This document shows positions 1 to 8,387 of a DNA stretch of 64,000 nt, piece after piece (position 1 is the stretch's first letter; each line of letters begins with the position of its first letter). A program made the position numbers and the translations under genes. This DNA comes from Streptomyces sp. NBC_00576 (GTDB lineage Bacteria > Actinomycetota > Actinomycetes > Streptomycetales > Streptomycetaceae): positions 7,936,001 to 8,000,000 of the forward strand of contig NZ_CP107780.1 of NCBI RefSeq assembly GCF_036345175.1, in the 5' to 3' direction. The notes under the pieces are model-generated. The model had not been told where the DNA came from and made no database searches. It worked only from the letters and a program-made list of their open reading frames with translations.

Positions 1-434
1 GCCGCCGCCGTGAGATCCGCGTCCTCGGGCAGAACGTGCAGCAGACGGGCGGGCAGCGTCAGCGTGGTGGCCATCGCACCGGGCTCGGTGAACCCGGTCT
101 CCTCGTACCCCGCCGTGCACAGAGTGGTCTCGCCCGCGTGACAGCGGTCGCACACCTGGCAGTTGCGGAAACCTTCGCCAACCACCTTGCGGCCTACGAG
201 AGTCGAAGGCACCCCGGCCCCGACCGCCGTCACCGTCCCGGACCACTCGTGGCCCGGGATGAGGGGGTAACGGACGTACCCCTCCGGCCTGTTGCCCTGG
301 TAGACCTCGCGGTCGCTGCCGCAGATGCCGGCGGCGTGGACCCGTACGAGGGCCTCGCCGGCCTCCGGCTGACGAGGCTCGTGCGGCACCAGACGGTGCT
401 CGCCCGGAGCCTCGATCACCACGGCGCTGCTCAC
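1..434 (-). CDS. Zinc-dependent alcohol dehydrogenase, MDR family (3' end outside window)
   Basis: N-terminal about 144 residues of a medium-chain dehydrogenase; the C-terminal Rossmann part lies beyond base 1. The sequence shows the catalytic zinc motif GICGSD, GHEWSG, and the structural-zinc cysteine cluster NCQVCDRC...C. The GTG start at 434 overlaps the TGA of the upstream dehydratase (GTGA), so the two are translationally coupled and probably act in one catabolic pathway, oxidising a sugar acid or polyol. The substrate cannot be told from the sequence. Confidence 0.85.
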   Translation of the reverse strand, partial: MSSAVVIEAPGEHRLVPHEPRQPEAGEALVRVHAAGICGSDREVYQGNRPEGYVRYPLIPGHEWSGTVTAVGAGVPSTLVGRKVVGEGFRNCQVCDRCHAGETTLCTAGYEETGFTEPGAMATTLTLPARLLHVLPEDADLTAA

Positions 435-1588
435 TCGGTCCCCTTGGGCTTGCGCTGCTCCCAGCCCTCGGCCCACAGGTCGAAGCGGGCCTGCTGCTGC
501 GGGAACTCCGCCGCCGCGTCCACGTCCAGCTCGACCCCGAGGCCGGGCTTGTCGGAGAGGTGGAAGTAGCCGTCCACGACCTCAGGGGCTCCCGAGACGA
601 TCTTCTTGATCTCCGCGTCCGCGAAGTCGTTGAAGTGCTCAAGGATCTTGAAGTTCGGGGAGGTGAACCCGACCTGGAGGGAGGCCGCGGTCAGCACCGG
701 TCCGCCCACGTTGTGCGGCGCGACCAGCGTGTAGTGGGTCTCGGCGGTCGCGGCCAGCTTGCGGGTCTCCCAGATGCCGCCGATGTGGCCGACGTCAGGC
801 TGGATGATGTCCACGGCCTGGCTCTCGAAGAGCTCCCGGAACTCGATCCGGTCGTGGATCCGCTCACCCGTGGCCACCGGGATGTCGACCTTGGCGGCGA
901 CCTTCTCCAGCGCCTTCAGGTTCTCCGGCGGGCAGGGCTCCTCCAGCCACGCGGGCTTGAAGGGCGCCAGGTCCTTGGCGAGGCGGATGGCGGTGGCGGG
1001 CGAGAAGCGGCCGTGCATCTCCAGCATCAGCTCGGAGTCCGGCCCGATGGCGTCGCGCACGGCCTCGATCAGGGAGACCGCGTACATGCTCTCCGCGTGG
1101 TCCAGCTCGAAGTGGCCGGTCCCGAAGGGGTCGATCTTGAGCGCCTTGTAACCGCGCTCCATGACTCCCTGCGCCGCCTTGTGGTACGCCTCCGGGGTGC
1201 GCTCGGTGGTGTACCAGCCGTTGGCGTACGCCTTGACCTTGTCGGTCACCTTGCCGCCGAGCAGCTGCCACACCGGCACGCCGAGGGCCTTGCCCTTGAT
1301 GTCCCAGCACGCCATCTCGATGACGGCGATGCCGGACATCACGATCTCGCCGGCCCGGCCGTAGTCGCCGTACTTCATGCGCTTGACCAGATCCTCGACA
1401 GCGAACGGGTCGGAGCCGAGAATGTGATTGGTCTGTGCCTCGTGCAGATAGCCGAGCAGCGCGTCGGTGTGGCCCAGCATGCGGGTCTCGCCGACGCCGG
1501 TGAGTCCCTCGTCGGTGTGCACCTGGACGTAGGTCAGGTTCCGCCACGGCGTCCCGACCACGTGCGTGCTGATTCCCGTGATGCGCAC
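431..1588 (-). CDS. Enolase-superfamily (mandelate racemase/galactonate dehydratase-like) sugar-acid dehydratase
   Basis: A 385-residue protein of the expected length for the mandelate racemase/muconate lactonizing branch of the enolase superfamily, which abstracts the alpha proton of a carboxylate using Mg2+. Visible are the KxK-type element KALKID, an E-x-H strand (LMLEMHGR), the metal ligand pairs LEEP and TGER, QPDVGH, and the catalytic His in APHNVGG followed by LEHF. The combination resembles galactonate/gluconate-type dehydratases; the exact substrate is not determined. GTG start with AGGGAG upstream. It lies divergent from the LacI gene and is followed by a coupled zinc dehydrogenase. 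Next to a galactofuranose-type importer, it is inferred to act on an aldonic acid derived from the imported sugar. Confidence 0.85.
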   Translation of the reverse strand: MRITGISTHVVGTPWRNLTYVQVHTDEGLTGVGETRMLGHTDALLGYLHEAQTNHILGSDPFAVEDLVKRMKYGDYGRAGEIVMSGIAVIEMACWDIKGKALGVPVWQLLGGKVTDKVKAYANGWYTTERTPEAYHKAAQGVMERGYKALKIDPFGTGHFELDHAESMYAVSLIEAVRDAIGPDSELMLEMHGRFSPATAIRLAKDLAPFKPAWLEEPCPPENLKALEKVAAKVDIPVATGERIHDRIEFRELFESQAVDIIQPDVGHIGGIWETRKLAATAETHYTLVAPHNVGGPVLTAASLQVGFTSPNFKILEHFNDFADAEIKKIVSGAPEVVDGYFHLSDKPGLGVELDVDAAAEFPQQQARFDLWAEGWEQRKPKGTE

Positions 1589-1613
1589 GGTACTCCCTAA
1601 GTCCTCTGTGGCC

Positions 1614-1642
1614 TGTTCGAGATTTCGTCACTTGTTCGAAAT
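1614..1642. promoter_or_regulatory. Inverted repeat and TGTTCGA half sites upstream of dehydratase
   Basis: Contains TGTTCGAGAT (1614-1623) and TGTTCGAAAT (1633-1642), plus ATTTCG/CGAAAT arms at 1622-1627 and 1637-1642. It sits 25-55 bases upstream of the dehydratase start on the opposite strand. The first half site recurs in inverse orientation at 3144-3153, in front of the sugar-binding protein gene, so it may be the binding site of a regulator shared by both operons. The regulator is unknown. Confidence 0.4.
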
Positions 1643-1824
1643 GCTGTCGCGACACTAAGGACGCTTCGGGCAGGGTGTCAATGGGGTGAACGCACAACCC
1701 TTGCCACTTCTTGGACTACCGCCATCCGTTCCCACAATGCCGCAGCGACACCCCTCCCGCCCATTGCCTGCCGCGTTATCCAACCGTGACGGCTTCCCTG
1801 GCGCAGCCCTCTTGACCGCCGCTG

Positions 1825-1842
1825 ATTGTTAGCGCTCACAAT
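1825..1842. promoter_or_regulatory. LacI-family operator
   Basis: An 18-base palindrome, ATTGTTAGCGCTCACAAT, with a single mismatched pair and the central AGCGCT core. It closely resembles the lac operator and other LacI-family sites. It lies in the divergent region between the dehydratase operon and the LacI gene (2034), so autoregulation and control of the divergent operon are likely. Confidence 0.75.
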
Positions 1843-2033
1843 GACCTCCGCTTCACCAGTTCGTCTGACAATGGCATCCGAGGAGGTATGAGCGTTATGT
1901 CGACAGTGCCCCAACTCGCCCTTCCGCCCGACGCCTTGGGGCTTTCCGGAATCCCGGCGTGAAGCCGACGGCGCGGAAACACCCGCCCACACCACACGAC
2001 TTATCCGCAGCAGACCGCCAAGGAGGTGCAGCC

Positions 2034-3092
2034 GTGGCCCACACCCAGACCAACTCCCAGCTCCGGCCGCCCACCATGGCTGACGTGGCACGCCAGGCCG
2101 GCGTGTCCCACCAGACCGTGTCCCGCGTACTGGGGGACCACCCCAATGTGCGGGACGAGACACGGGCCAGGGTGCTGCAGGCCATCGAGGAGATGGGCTA
2201 CCGCCGCAACTCCTCCGCCCGGGCCCTGGCGACCCGCCGCACCCTGACCCTGGGTGTGGTCGCCTCCAACACCACGCTCTACGGGCCCGCCAGTACGCTG
2301 TTCGCGCTGGAGGAGGCGGCACGCGCCGAGGGGTACCTCGTCTCGACGGTCAGCCTGCGCGAACTGACGGTGAAGACACTGTCCGAGGCCCTGCACCGCC
2401 TCAGTGAGGGCGGGGTGGAAGGCGTGATCGCCCTCGCCCCGCAGCGGTCGGCGGTCCAGGCCCTCACCGAACTGCGACACCCCTTCCCGGTGGTGGCCGT
2501 GGGCACCGGATCCGGCGTGGAGATCCCCAGCGTCAACGTGGACCAGCAACTGGGAGCGCGGCTGGCCACCGGTCATCTGCTGGCCACCGGCCACCGCACG
2601 GTCTGGCATCTCGCCGGGCCCGAGAACTGGCAGGAGGCGGTCGACCGGGCCGACGGCTGGCGGGCGACCCTCGAAGCGGCGGGCGTCGAACCGCCGTCGC
2701 CGCTGCGGGGAGACTGGAGCCCGCTGTCGGGTTATCGTGCGGGCCAGGAACTCGCCGGCTGGGTGGGTCGCGGTCTGACTTCCGTCTTCGTCGCCAACGA
2801 CCAGATGGCGCTGGGGGTGCTGTGGGCGCTGCGTGAGGCGGGCGTGCGCACCCCCCAGGACGTCGCGGTGGTCGGCTTCGACGACATCCCGGAGTCGGAG
2901 TTCTTCGCCCCGCCGCTCACCACCGTCCGGCAGGACTTCTCGGCGGTCGGCAAGCAGAGCATCGCCCTGCTGCTGGACCTCATCGAGGGCCGGACGCCCT
3001 CCGGGACGTCACAGGTCGCCATCGAGCCCCAACTCCTCGTCCGCGCCAGTACGTTCCCGTACGCCCCTCAGTCGGGGACCGCTCCCGGCTGA
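2034..3092 (+). CDS. LacI-family transcriptional regulator
   Basis: 352 residues. The N-terminal helix-turn-helix (about residues 15-38; TMADVARQAGVSHQTVSRVL) is followed by the hinge helix (RRNSSARALAT) and a periplasmic-binding-protein-like effector domain ending with the typical VGFDDIPES and TTVRQDF segments. The GTG at 2034 is chosen because AGGAGGTG at 2021-2028 precedes it; upstream in-frame ATGs lack a site. It probably represses the sugar locus through the palindrome at 1825-1842 and is relieved by the imported sugar or a catabolite. Confidence 0.92.
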   Translation: MAHTQTNSQLRPPTMADVARQAGVSHQTVSRVLGDHPNVRDETRARVLQAIEEMGYRRNSSARALATRRTLTLGVVASNTTLYGPASTLFALEEAARAEGYLVSTVSLRELTVKTLSEALHRLSEGGVEGVIALAPQRSAVQALTELRHPFPVVAVGTGSGVEIPSVNVDQQLGARLATGHLLATGHRTVWHLAGPENWQEAVDRADGWRATLEAAGVEPPSPLRGDWSPLSGYRAGQELAGWVGRGLTSVFVANDQMALGVLWALREAGVRTPQDVAVVGFDDIPESEFFAPPLTTVRQDFSAVGKQSIALLLDLIEGRTPSGTSQVAIEPQLLVRASTFPYAPQSGTAPG

Positions 3093-3143
3093 CGCGACAC
3101 CGACCCGTTCGACGACCGTCCTCGCCCCATCGGCGCGGCCGAT

Positions 3144-3153
3144 ATCTCGAACA
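3144..3153 (-). promoter_or_regulatory. Second copy of TGTTCGAGAT motif
   Basis: ATCTCGAACA on the plus strand is the exact reverse complement of the motif at 1614-1623. It lies about 160 bases upstream of the sugar-binding protein gene, in its probable promoter region. Confidence 0.35.
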
Positions 3154-3192
3154 ATGATCGACAGGTTGGACGTATCCCGACCTGTCACACCG

Positions 3193-3268
3193 AGCCCCAC
3201 GAGTACCAAAAAGGCACCACCCAGCACCACCAAGCCCCACGAGTACCAACGAGCACCACGAGTACCAG
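3193..3268 (+). repeat. Three 17-base direct repeats in the transporter leader
   Basis: AGCCCCACGAGTACCAA occurs identically at 3193-3209 and 3233-3249, and once more with changes (AGCACCACGAGTACCAG) at 3252-3268. All are in the 5' untranslated region of the sugar-binding protein gene. Function unknown; repeated regulator sites or an RNA element are possible. Confidence 0.6.
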
Positions 3269-3311
3269 CGGGCCCATCACCGGGCCGGCGGCTCTTCAAA
3301 GGAGAAGACAC

Positions 3312-4316
3312 ATGCTCAACAGAAGGAACTTCCTCACTGCGGCGGTCGGCGTGGCGGCTGCGACGAGCCTGGCGGCCTGTGCCAAGAAGGACGAAACCGG
3401 CTCCACCGGCACCGGCGGCGGCGACGACAAGATCGTCCTCGGCTTCTCCCAGGTCGGCTCGGAGAGCGGCTGGCGCAGCGCCAACACCGACTCGGTGAAG
3501 GAAGCCGCCAAGCAGGCCGGCTACAACCTCAAGTTCTCCGACGCGCAGCAGAAGCAGGAGAACCAGATCTCCGCGATCCGCAACTACATCACCCAGGGCG
3601 TGGACGTCATCGCCTTCTCCCCGGTGGTCGTCACCGGTTGGGACGGGATCCTGAAGGAGGCCAAGGCCAAGAAGATCCCCGTGGTCCTCACCGACCGCTC
3701 CGTCGAGACCACCGACGAGTCCCTTTTCGTCGCCCTGGTCGGCTCCGACTTCACGGACGAGGGCCGCCGCGCCGGCAAGATCCTGGAGAAGGTCCTGGAG
3801 AAGGCCGGCAAGAAGGGCCCCATCAAGATCGCCCAGCTGGAGGGCACCACCGGTGCCGCCCCCGCGATCGAGCGCGCCAAGGGCTTCAAGGAGGTCATGG
3901 ACGCGGACCACGCGGACGACTGGAAGATCGTCGTCAGCCAGACCGGTGACTTCACCCGCGCCGGCGGCAAGCAGGTCATGGCCGCCTTCCTGACGTCCAA
4001 CCCGGACATCGACGTGCTGTTCGCGCACAACGACGACATGGGCATCGGTGCCATCCAGGCCATCGAGGCGGCCGGCAAGAAGCCCGGCAAGGACATCCTC
4101 ATCGTCACGGTCGACGGTGTGAAGGACGGCTTCATCGCGATGTCCGAGGGCAAGATCAACGCCATCGTCGAGTGCAACCCGCTGCTCGGCCCCCAGCTCA
4201 TGGAGGTCGTCAAGAAGGTCAAGAACGGCGAGACGGTCGAGCGCTGGATCAAGACGAAGGAGGGCGACTTCATGCAGGACCAGGCGAAGGCCGCGCTCCC
4301 CACCCGCAAGTACTGA
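3312..4316 (+). CDS. Galactofuranose-type sugar-binding lipoprotein (YtfQ-like)
   Basis: 334 residues. The signal peptide has a twin-arginine core (RRNFL) and a lipobox LAAC with Cys23, so the protein is probably a Tat-exported lipoprotein tethered outside the membrane. The mature part begins with GFSQVGSESGW and continues with QQKQENQI, TGWDGILKEAK, DRS and a later AHNDDMGIGAIQAI. These strings closely match the E. coli galactofuranose binding protein YtfQ as I remember it. AAAGGAGAAG precedes the ATG. It is the first gene of a four-gene importer; the 159-base gap behind it with a strong hairpin suggests it is made in excess over the membrane parts. Galactose, galactofuranose or arabinofuranose are the candidate ligands. 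Confidence 0.88.
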   Translation: MLNRRNFLTAAVGVAAATSLAACAKKDETGSTGTGGGDDKIVLGFSQVGSESGWRSANTDSVKEAAKQAGYNLKFSDAQQKQENQISAIRNYITQGVDVIAFSPVVVTGWDGILKEAKAKKIPVVLTDRSVETTDESLFVALVGSDFTDEGRRAGKILEKVLEKAGKKGPIKIAQLEGTTGAAPAIERAKGFKEVMDADHADDWKIVVSQTGDFTRAGGKQVMAAFLTSNPDIDVLFAHNDDMGIGAIQAIEAAGKKPGKDILIVTVDGVKDGFIAMSEGKINAIVECNPLLGPQLMEVVKKVKNGETVERWIKTKEGDFMQDQAKAALPTRKY

Positions 4317-4332
4317 CCGACCGCACCCATCG

Positions 4333-4456
4333 GCAGGGAGCCTCCACCCGACCGAAGCCTCCGCACGGAGGGCGGTCCAGGGGGCTCCCTGCGGGCCTGA
4401 ACAAATCGCAGGCCTGAACGAATCGGGCCTGAGGAAAAACCGTGGGCCTGAACAAG
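4333..4456 (+). repeat. Intercistronic hairpin followed by four GGCCTGA repeats
   Basis: GCAGGGAGCC (4333-4342) pairs perfectly with GGCTCCCTGC (4383-4392) and encloses a second perfect hairpin CCTCCG-CA-CGGAGG (4358-4371). Then GGGCCTGA-type units begin at about 4393, 4410, 4425 and 4444, most continuing as ACAA or ACGAA. The element lies between the binding-protein and ATPase genes, a typical position for a hairpin that protects the upstream message or attenuates readthrough. Confidence 0.6.
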
Positions 4457-4475
4457 ATTCAAGAGGAGCGCTGCC

Positions 4476-6014
4476 ATGGCAGAGCCGCGGCCCGTCCTGG
4501 AAATGACGGGCATAGTCAAGGAATTTCCGGGGGTACGGGCTCTGTCGGGTGTCGACTTCCGGCTCTTCCCCGGCGAGATCCACGCCCTGATGGGTGAGAA
4601 CGGAGCCGGCAAGTCCACCCTCATCAAGGTGCTGACCGGCGTCTACCCGCTGGACGGCGGCACGATCGCCCTCGACGGGCAGCCCGTGCAGATCGACAGC
4701 CCGTTCCAGGCACAGCAGGCCGGCATCAGCACCGTCTACCAGGAGGTGAACCTCTGCCCCAACCTGTCGGTGGCGGAGAACATCTTCATCGGACGTGAAC
4801 CCACCCGCTACGGCCGCATCCAGTGGAGCCGTATGCGCAAGGACGCGGCGGAGCTGGTCGACCGGCTCGGCCTCGACCTCGACGTCACGGCGCCCCTGTC
4901 CTCGTACCCGCTGGCCGTGCAGCAACTGGTCGCGATCGTACGGGCGGTGGGCACCGGCGACAGCGACGGCGCCGGAGCCGGCACCAAGGTGCTGGTCCTC
5001 GACGAGCCGACGTCCAGCCTCGACCGCGACGAGGTCCTCGAACTGTTCCGCCTGATGCGCCAGCTCAGGGACGAAGGCGTCGCGATCCTGTTCGTCTCGC
5101 ACTTCCTCGACCAGATCTACGAGATCTGCGACCGCATGACCGTCCTGCGCAACGGCACCCTCGTCGGCGAGCACATGGTCAGCGACCTCGACCAGGTCGG
5201 ACTGATCCAGCTCATGATCGGCAAGGCCATGGACCAGCTGGAGGGGCTCCACGAGCACCAGCTGCACGCCGAGGTCGGCGAGCCGCTGCTCCAGGCGGAA
5301 GGCCTCGGCAGGACGGGCGGTATCGCCCCCTTCGACCTGGAGATCAAGAAGGGCGAGGTCCTGGGTCTGGCCGGCCTGCTCGGCTCCGGCCGTACCGAAC
5401 TCGCCCGGCTGCTCTTCGGCGCCGACCAGCCCGACAGCGGCAAGGTCACCATCGGCGGCAAGCAGGTCTCGATGAGCGCCCCGAACGACGCCATCGGCGC
5501 CGGGGTCGCGTTCTGCTCCGAGAACCGCAAGACCGAGGGCCTGGTACCCGACCTGACGGTACGGGAGAACATCATCCTCGCCCTCCAGGCGTCCCGCGGC
5601 TGGACCCGGCCCATCCCGGTCGCCCAGCGCGACGAACTCGTCGCCAAGTACATCAAGGCGCTGGACATCCGCCCCGCCAACCCGGAGGCCCGAGTAGGCC
5701 AGTTGAGCGGCGGCAACCAGCAGAAGGTCCTCCTGGCCCGCTGGCTGATCACTCAGCCCAAGCTGCTGATCCTGGACGAACCGACGCGCGGCATCGACGT
5801 CGGCGCGAAGGCGGAGATCCAGAAACTCGTGGTCTCGCTCTCCGAGGAAGGCATGTCCGTGCTGTACATCGCGGCCGAACTGGAGGAGGTCCTCCGGCTC
5901 AGTCACACCATCGGGGTGCTGCGCGACCGCAAGCTGGTCGCCCAGATCGCCAACGGGCCCGAGATCACCCCCACCCGGATCCTGGAGACCATCGCGAGCG
6001 GAGAGCACCAGTGA
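4476..6014 (+). CDS. Sugar ABC transporter ATP-binding protein, two fused NBDs (YtfR/RbsA type)
   Basis: 512 residues, the usual length of RbsA/MglA/YtfR-type ATPases with tandem nucleotide-binding domains. NBD1 has Walker A GENGAGKST (residues 40-48) and Walker B VLVLDEPTS, with the relaxed signature typical of the family. NBD2 has the degenerate Walker A GLLGSGRTE without the usual lysine (normal for this family), a canonical LSGGNQQ signature, and Walker B LLILDEPTRGID. AGAGGAG lies just before the ATG. Its TGA overlaps the GTG of the next permease. It powers import of the sugar bound by the preceding lipoprotein. Confidence 0.93.
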   Translation: MAEPRPVLEMTGIVKEFPGVRALSGVDFRLFPGEIHALMGENGAGKSTLIKVLTGVYPLDGGTIALDGQPVQIDSPFQAQQAGISTVYQEVNLCPNLSVAENIFIGREPTRYGRIQWSRMRKDAAELVDRLGLDLDVTAPLSSYPLAVQQLVAIVRAVGTGDSDGAGAGTKVLVLDEPTSSLDRDEVLELFRLMRQLRDEGVAILFVSHFLDQIYEICDRMTVLRNGTLVGEHMVSDLDQVGLIQLMIGKAMDQLEGLHEHQLHAEVGEPLLQAEGLGRTGGIAPFDLEIKKGEVLGLAGLLGSGRTELARLLFGADQPDSGKVTIGGKQVSMSAPNDAIGAGVAFCSENRKTEGLVPDLTVRENIILALQASRGWTRPIPVAQRDELVAKYIKALDIRPANPEARVGQLSGGNQQKVLLARWLITQPKLLILDEPTRGIDVGAKAEIQKLVVSLSEEGMSVLYIAAELEEVLRLSHTIGVLRDRKLVAQIANGPEITPTRILETIASGEHQ

Positions 6015-7138
6015 CCACCCCGCCCACTCCCACTCCCCGATGGCGAACGCTGACGCAGCACCACCTGTTCTGGCCGGTGGCCGTGCTGGTCGTCCTGCTG
6101 CTGATCAACGTTCCTTTCACCCCCGACTTCTTCTCGATCAAGATGGCGGACGGCCACCTCTACGGCAGCCTCGTCTCGATCGTCCTGTTCGGCTCACCGC
6201 TCATCCTGGTGGCGGTCGGCATGACCCTGGTCATCGCGACCGGCGGCATCGACCTCTCCGTCGGCGCCGTGGTCGCCATCACCGGCGCCCTGACCTGCTC
6301 GTACATCAGTGACCAGGCCGACCAGGACTCCCTGTCCGGAGTCTTCCTGGCCATGGGCATCGGCCTCGTGGCCGCGGTCGTGTGCGGTCTGTGGAACGGC
6401 TTCCTGGTGGCGAGAATGGGCATCCAGCCCATCATCGCGACCCTCATCATCATGGTCGCGGGCCGAGGCGTGGCCCAGCTGATCACCGACGGCCAGATCA
6501 TCACGATCAACAGCGAGCCGTACAAGCTGATCGGCGGCGGCTACTGGCTGACCCTGCCCTTCTCGATCTTCGTGGTCGCGGCGGTCGTGGCCGTCACGGT
6601 GGCCCTGACCCGCCGCACGGCCCTCGGCCTCCTCGTCGAGTCGGTCGGTGGCAACGCCGAGGCCAGCCGTCTGGTCGGCATCAGGTCCATGCGCATCAAG
6701 ATCATGGTGTACGTCTTCTGCGCCCTGTGCGCCGGCATCGCGGGCCTCATGATCAGCTCCAACACCTCGGCGGCGGACGGCAACAACGCCGGCCTGTGGA
6801 TCGAGCTCGACGCGATCCTCGCCGTGGTGATCGGCGGCACCTCGCTGCTGGGCGGCCGGTTCTCCATCGGCGGCACGGTGGTCGGCGCCCTCGTCATCCA
6901 GACCCTGACCACCACGATCTACACCATCGGCGTACCGACCCAGACCAACCTGGTCTTCAAGGCCGCCGTCGTCATCGTCGTCTGCCTGCTGCAGTCCCCG
7001 AAGTTCCGCGCCAAGGTCTTCGGCAACAAGTTCGGCTCCGGAACGGGAACCGGCGCGAAGGGCAGCGGCAAGTCGGCCGCCACCCCGACCGACACCGCCC
7101 CGACCACCGCGGCAGCCCCCAAGATGGAGGTGTCGTGA
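6011..7138 (+). CDS. Sugar ABC transporter permease 1 (YtfT-like)
   Basis: 375 residues, a BPD_transp_2 family permease with about 8-10 hydrophobic segments starting near residue 18. It carries the family motif IATGGIDLSVGA in the third segment and IGGTSLLGG near the C-terminus, followed by a Thr/Ala/Gly-rich hydrophilic tail of about 40 residues. The GTG at 6011 overlaps the ATPase stop (GTGA), which decides the start. Two different permease genes in one operon is the arrangement of ytfT-yjfF. Confidence 0.9.
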   Translation: MTTPPTPTPRWRTLTQHHLFWPVAVLVVLLLINVPFTPDFFSIKMADGHLYGSLVSIVLFGSPLILVAVGMTLVIATGGIDLSVGAVVAITGALTCSYISDQADQDSLSGVFLAMGIGLVAAVVCGLWNGFLVARMGIQPIIATLIIMVAGRGVAQLITDGQIITINSEPYKLIGGGYWLTLPFSIFVVAAVVAVTVALTRRTALGLLVESVGGNAEASRLVGIRSMRIKIMVYVFCALCAGIAGLMISSNTSAADGNNAGLWIELDAILAVVIGGTSLLGGRFSIGGTVVGALVIQTLTTTIYTIGVPTQTNLVFKAAVVIVVCLLQSPKFRAKVFGNKFGSGTGTGAKGSGKSAATPTDTAPTTAAAPKMEVS

Positions 7139-8172
7139 TGAGCACGACCACACAGACGCCCAAGACTCAGGGCAGTGGCAAGGCCACGTCCACGACGTCC
7201 AAGGCCGCGCGGCTGCTCGGCGACCGGCGTCTGCCCGTCCTGGTGACCGCCGCGCTCTTCATCGCGATGTACCTCGTGGGCCTCGGCCGCTACCAGAACT
7301 TCGGCTTCGGTGAACCGCAGGTCTTCCTCAACCTGTTCATCGACAACGGCTACCTGCTGGTCGCCGCGGTGGGCGCCACCTTCGTGATCCTCTCCGGCGG
7401 CATCGACCTCTCCGTCGGCTCCGTGATCGGCTTCACGACCATGCTCACGGCATGGCTGGTGGAGAAGCAGGGCCTGCCCATCGTGGTCGTCATCCCCATC
7501 GCGCTGGGGGTGGGCGCGTTCGGCGGCTTCCTGATGGGCTATGTGATCCACAACTTCGAGATCCAGCCCTTCATCGTGACCCTCGCCGGCCTCTTCCTCT
7601 TCCGGGGCCTGTGCCTGGTCATCAGCAAGGAGTCGATCGCCATCGACGACTCCTTGGTGAGCAGCATGGCGCAGGCGCAGGCGCAGCTGGGGGTGGGCTT
7701 CCTGTCGATCGGCGCGATCATCGCGCTGGTGGTCCTGGCCATCGCCTTCTACGTCCTCCACTACACGCGCTTCGGCCGGCGCGTGTACGCCATCGGCGGC
7801 AACGAGAACTCGGCCATGCTGATGGGCCTCCCGCAGGGCGGCACGAAGATCGCCGTGTACACGGTGAGCGGCTTCTGCTCCGCCCTGGCGGGCCTGCTGT
7901 TCACCCTGTACATCCAGTCGGGCGACCCGCTGCACGCGACCGGCATGGAACTCGACGCGATCGCCGCGGTCGTCATCGGCGGCACGCTGCTGACGGGCGG
8001 CTCGGGCTATGTCCTGGGCACGCTGTTCGGTGTCCTGGTCCTGGGCCTGATCAAGAGCATCATCCAGTTCGAGGGGACGCTCAGCTCCTGGTGGACGAAG
8101 ATCGCGACGGGCGTGCTGCTCTGCGCGTTCATCCTGATCCAGCGGGCCATGACGACCCGTAAGAAAACCTGA
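7138..8172 (+). CDS. Sugar ABC transporter permease 2 (YjfF-like)
   Basis: 344 residues, also BPD_transp_2, with ILSGGIDLSVGSVIG, GGNENSAMLMGLP and VVIGGTLLTGGSG. It probably forms a heterodimer with the preceding permease. The ATG at 7138 shares its A with the previous TGA and has GGAGG 7 bases upstream at 7126-7130; a GTG at 7135 is also in frame. It is the last gene of the operon, followed by a strong terminator. Confidence 0.9.
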   Translation: MSTTTQTPKTQGSGKATSTTSKAARLLGDRRLPVLVTAALFIAMYLVGLGRYQNFGFGEPQVFLNLFIDNGYLLVAAVGATFVILSGGIDLSVGSVIGFTTMLTAWLVEKQGLPIVVVIPIALGVGAFGGFLMGYVIHNFEIQPFIVTLAGLFLFRGLCLVISKESIAIDDSLVSSMAQAQAQLGVGFLSIGAIIALVVLAIAFYVLHYTRFGRRVYAIGGNENSAMLMGLPQGGTKIAVYTVSGFCSALAGLLFTLYIQSGDPLHATGMELDAIAAVVIGGTLLTGGSGYVLGTLFGVLVLGLIKSIIQFEGTLSSWWTKIATGVLLCAFILIQRAMTTRKKT

Positions 8173-8207
8173 GCGTCCGAGCCGAACGGGAAACTCTCCG
8201 GCTCGGG

Positions 8208-8242
8208 GCGGTCCGTCGCGCGTACACCGCGCGACGGACCGC
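8208..8242 (+). terminator. Terminator of sugar transporter operon
   Basis: Perfect 15-base stem (8208-8222 with 8228-8242) with a five-base loop TACAC, 35 bases after the last permease stop. There is no long U tract, as is common in Streptomyces. Confidence 0.8.
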
Positions 8243-8387
8243 TTCTGCGTGCCAGAACGTGTCAGAAGATGGCGCGGATTGGTCGGGCTTGACCTCAACT
8301 GGGCAAACGCGAAACGCGAGTCCCGCACGGAATCTTCACAGGGACTCCTAGGAACGTTCCCTGCGCGGAACTTATTCTTCCCGCGTC

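Noticed and set aside
3009..6008. Very long open frame on the minus strand
   Set aside because: Antisense of the binding protein and ATPase genes; its composition is a GC-rich shadow without motifs.
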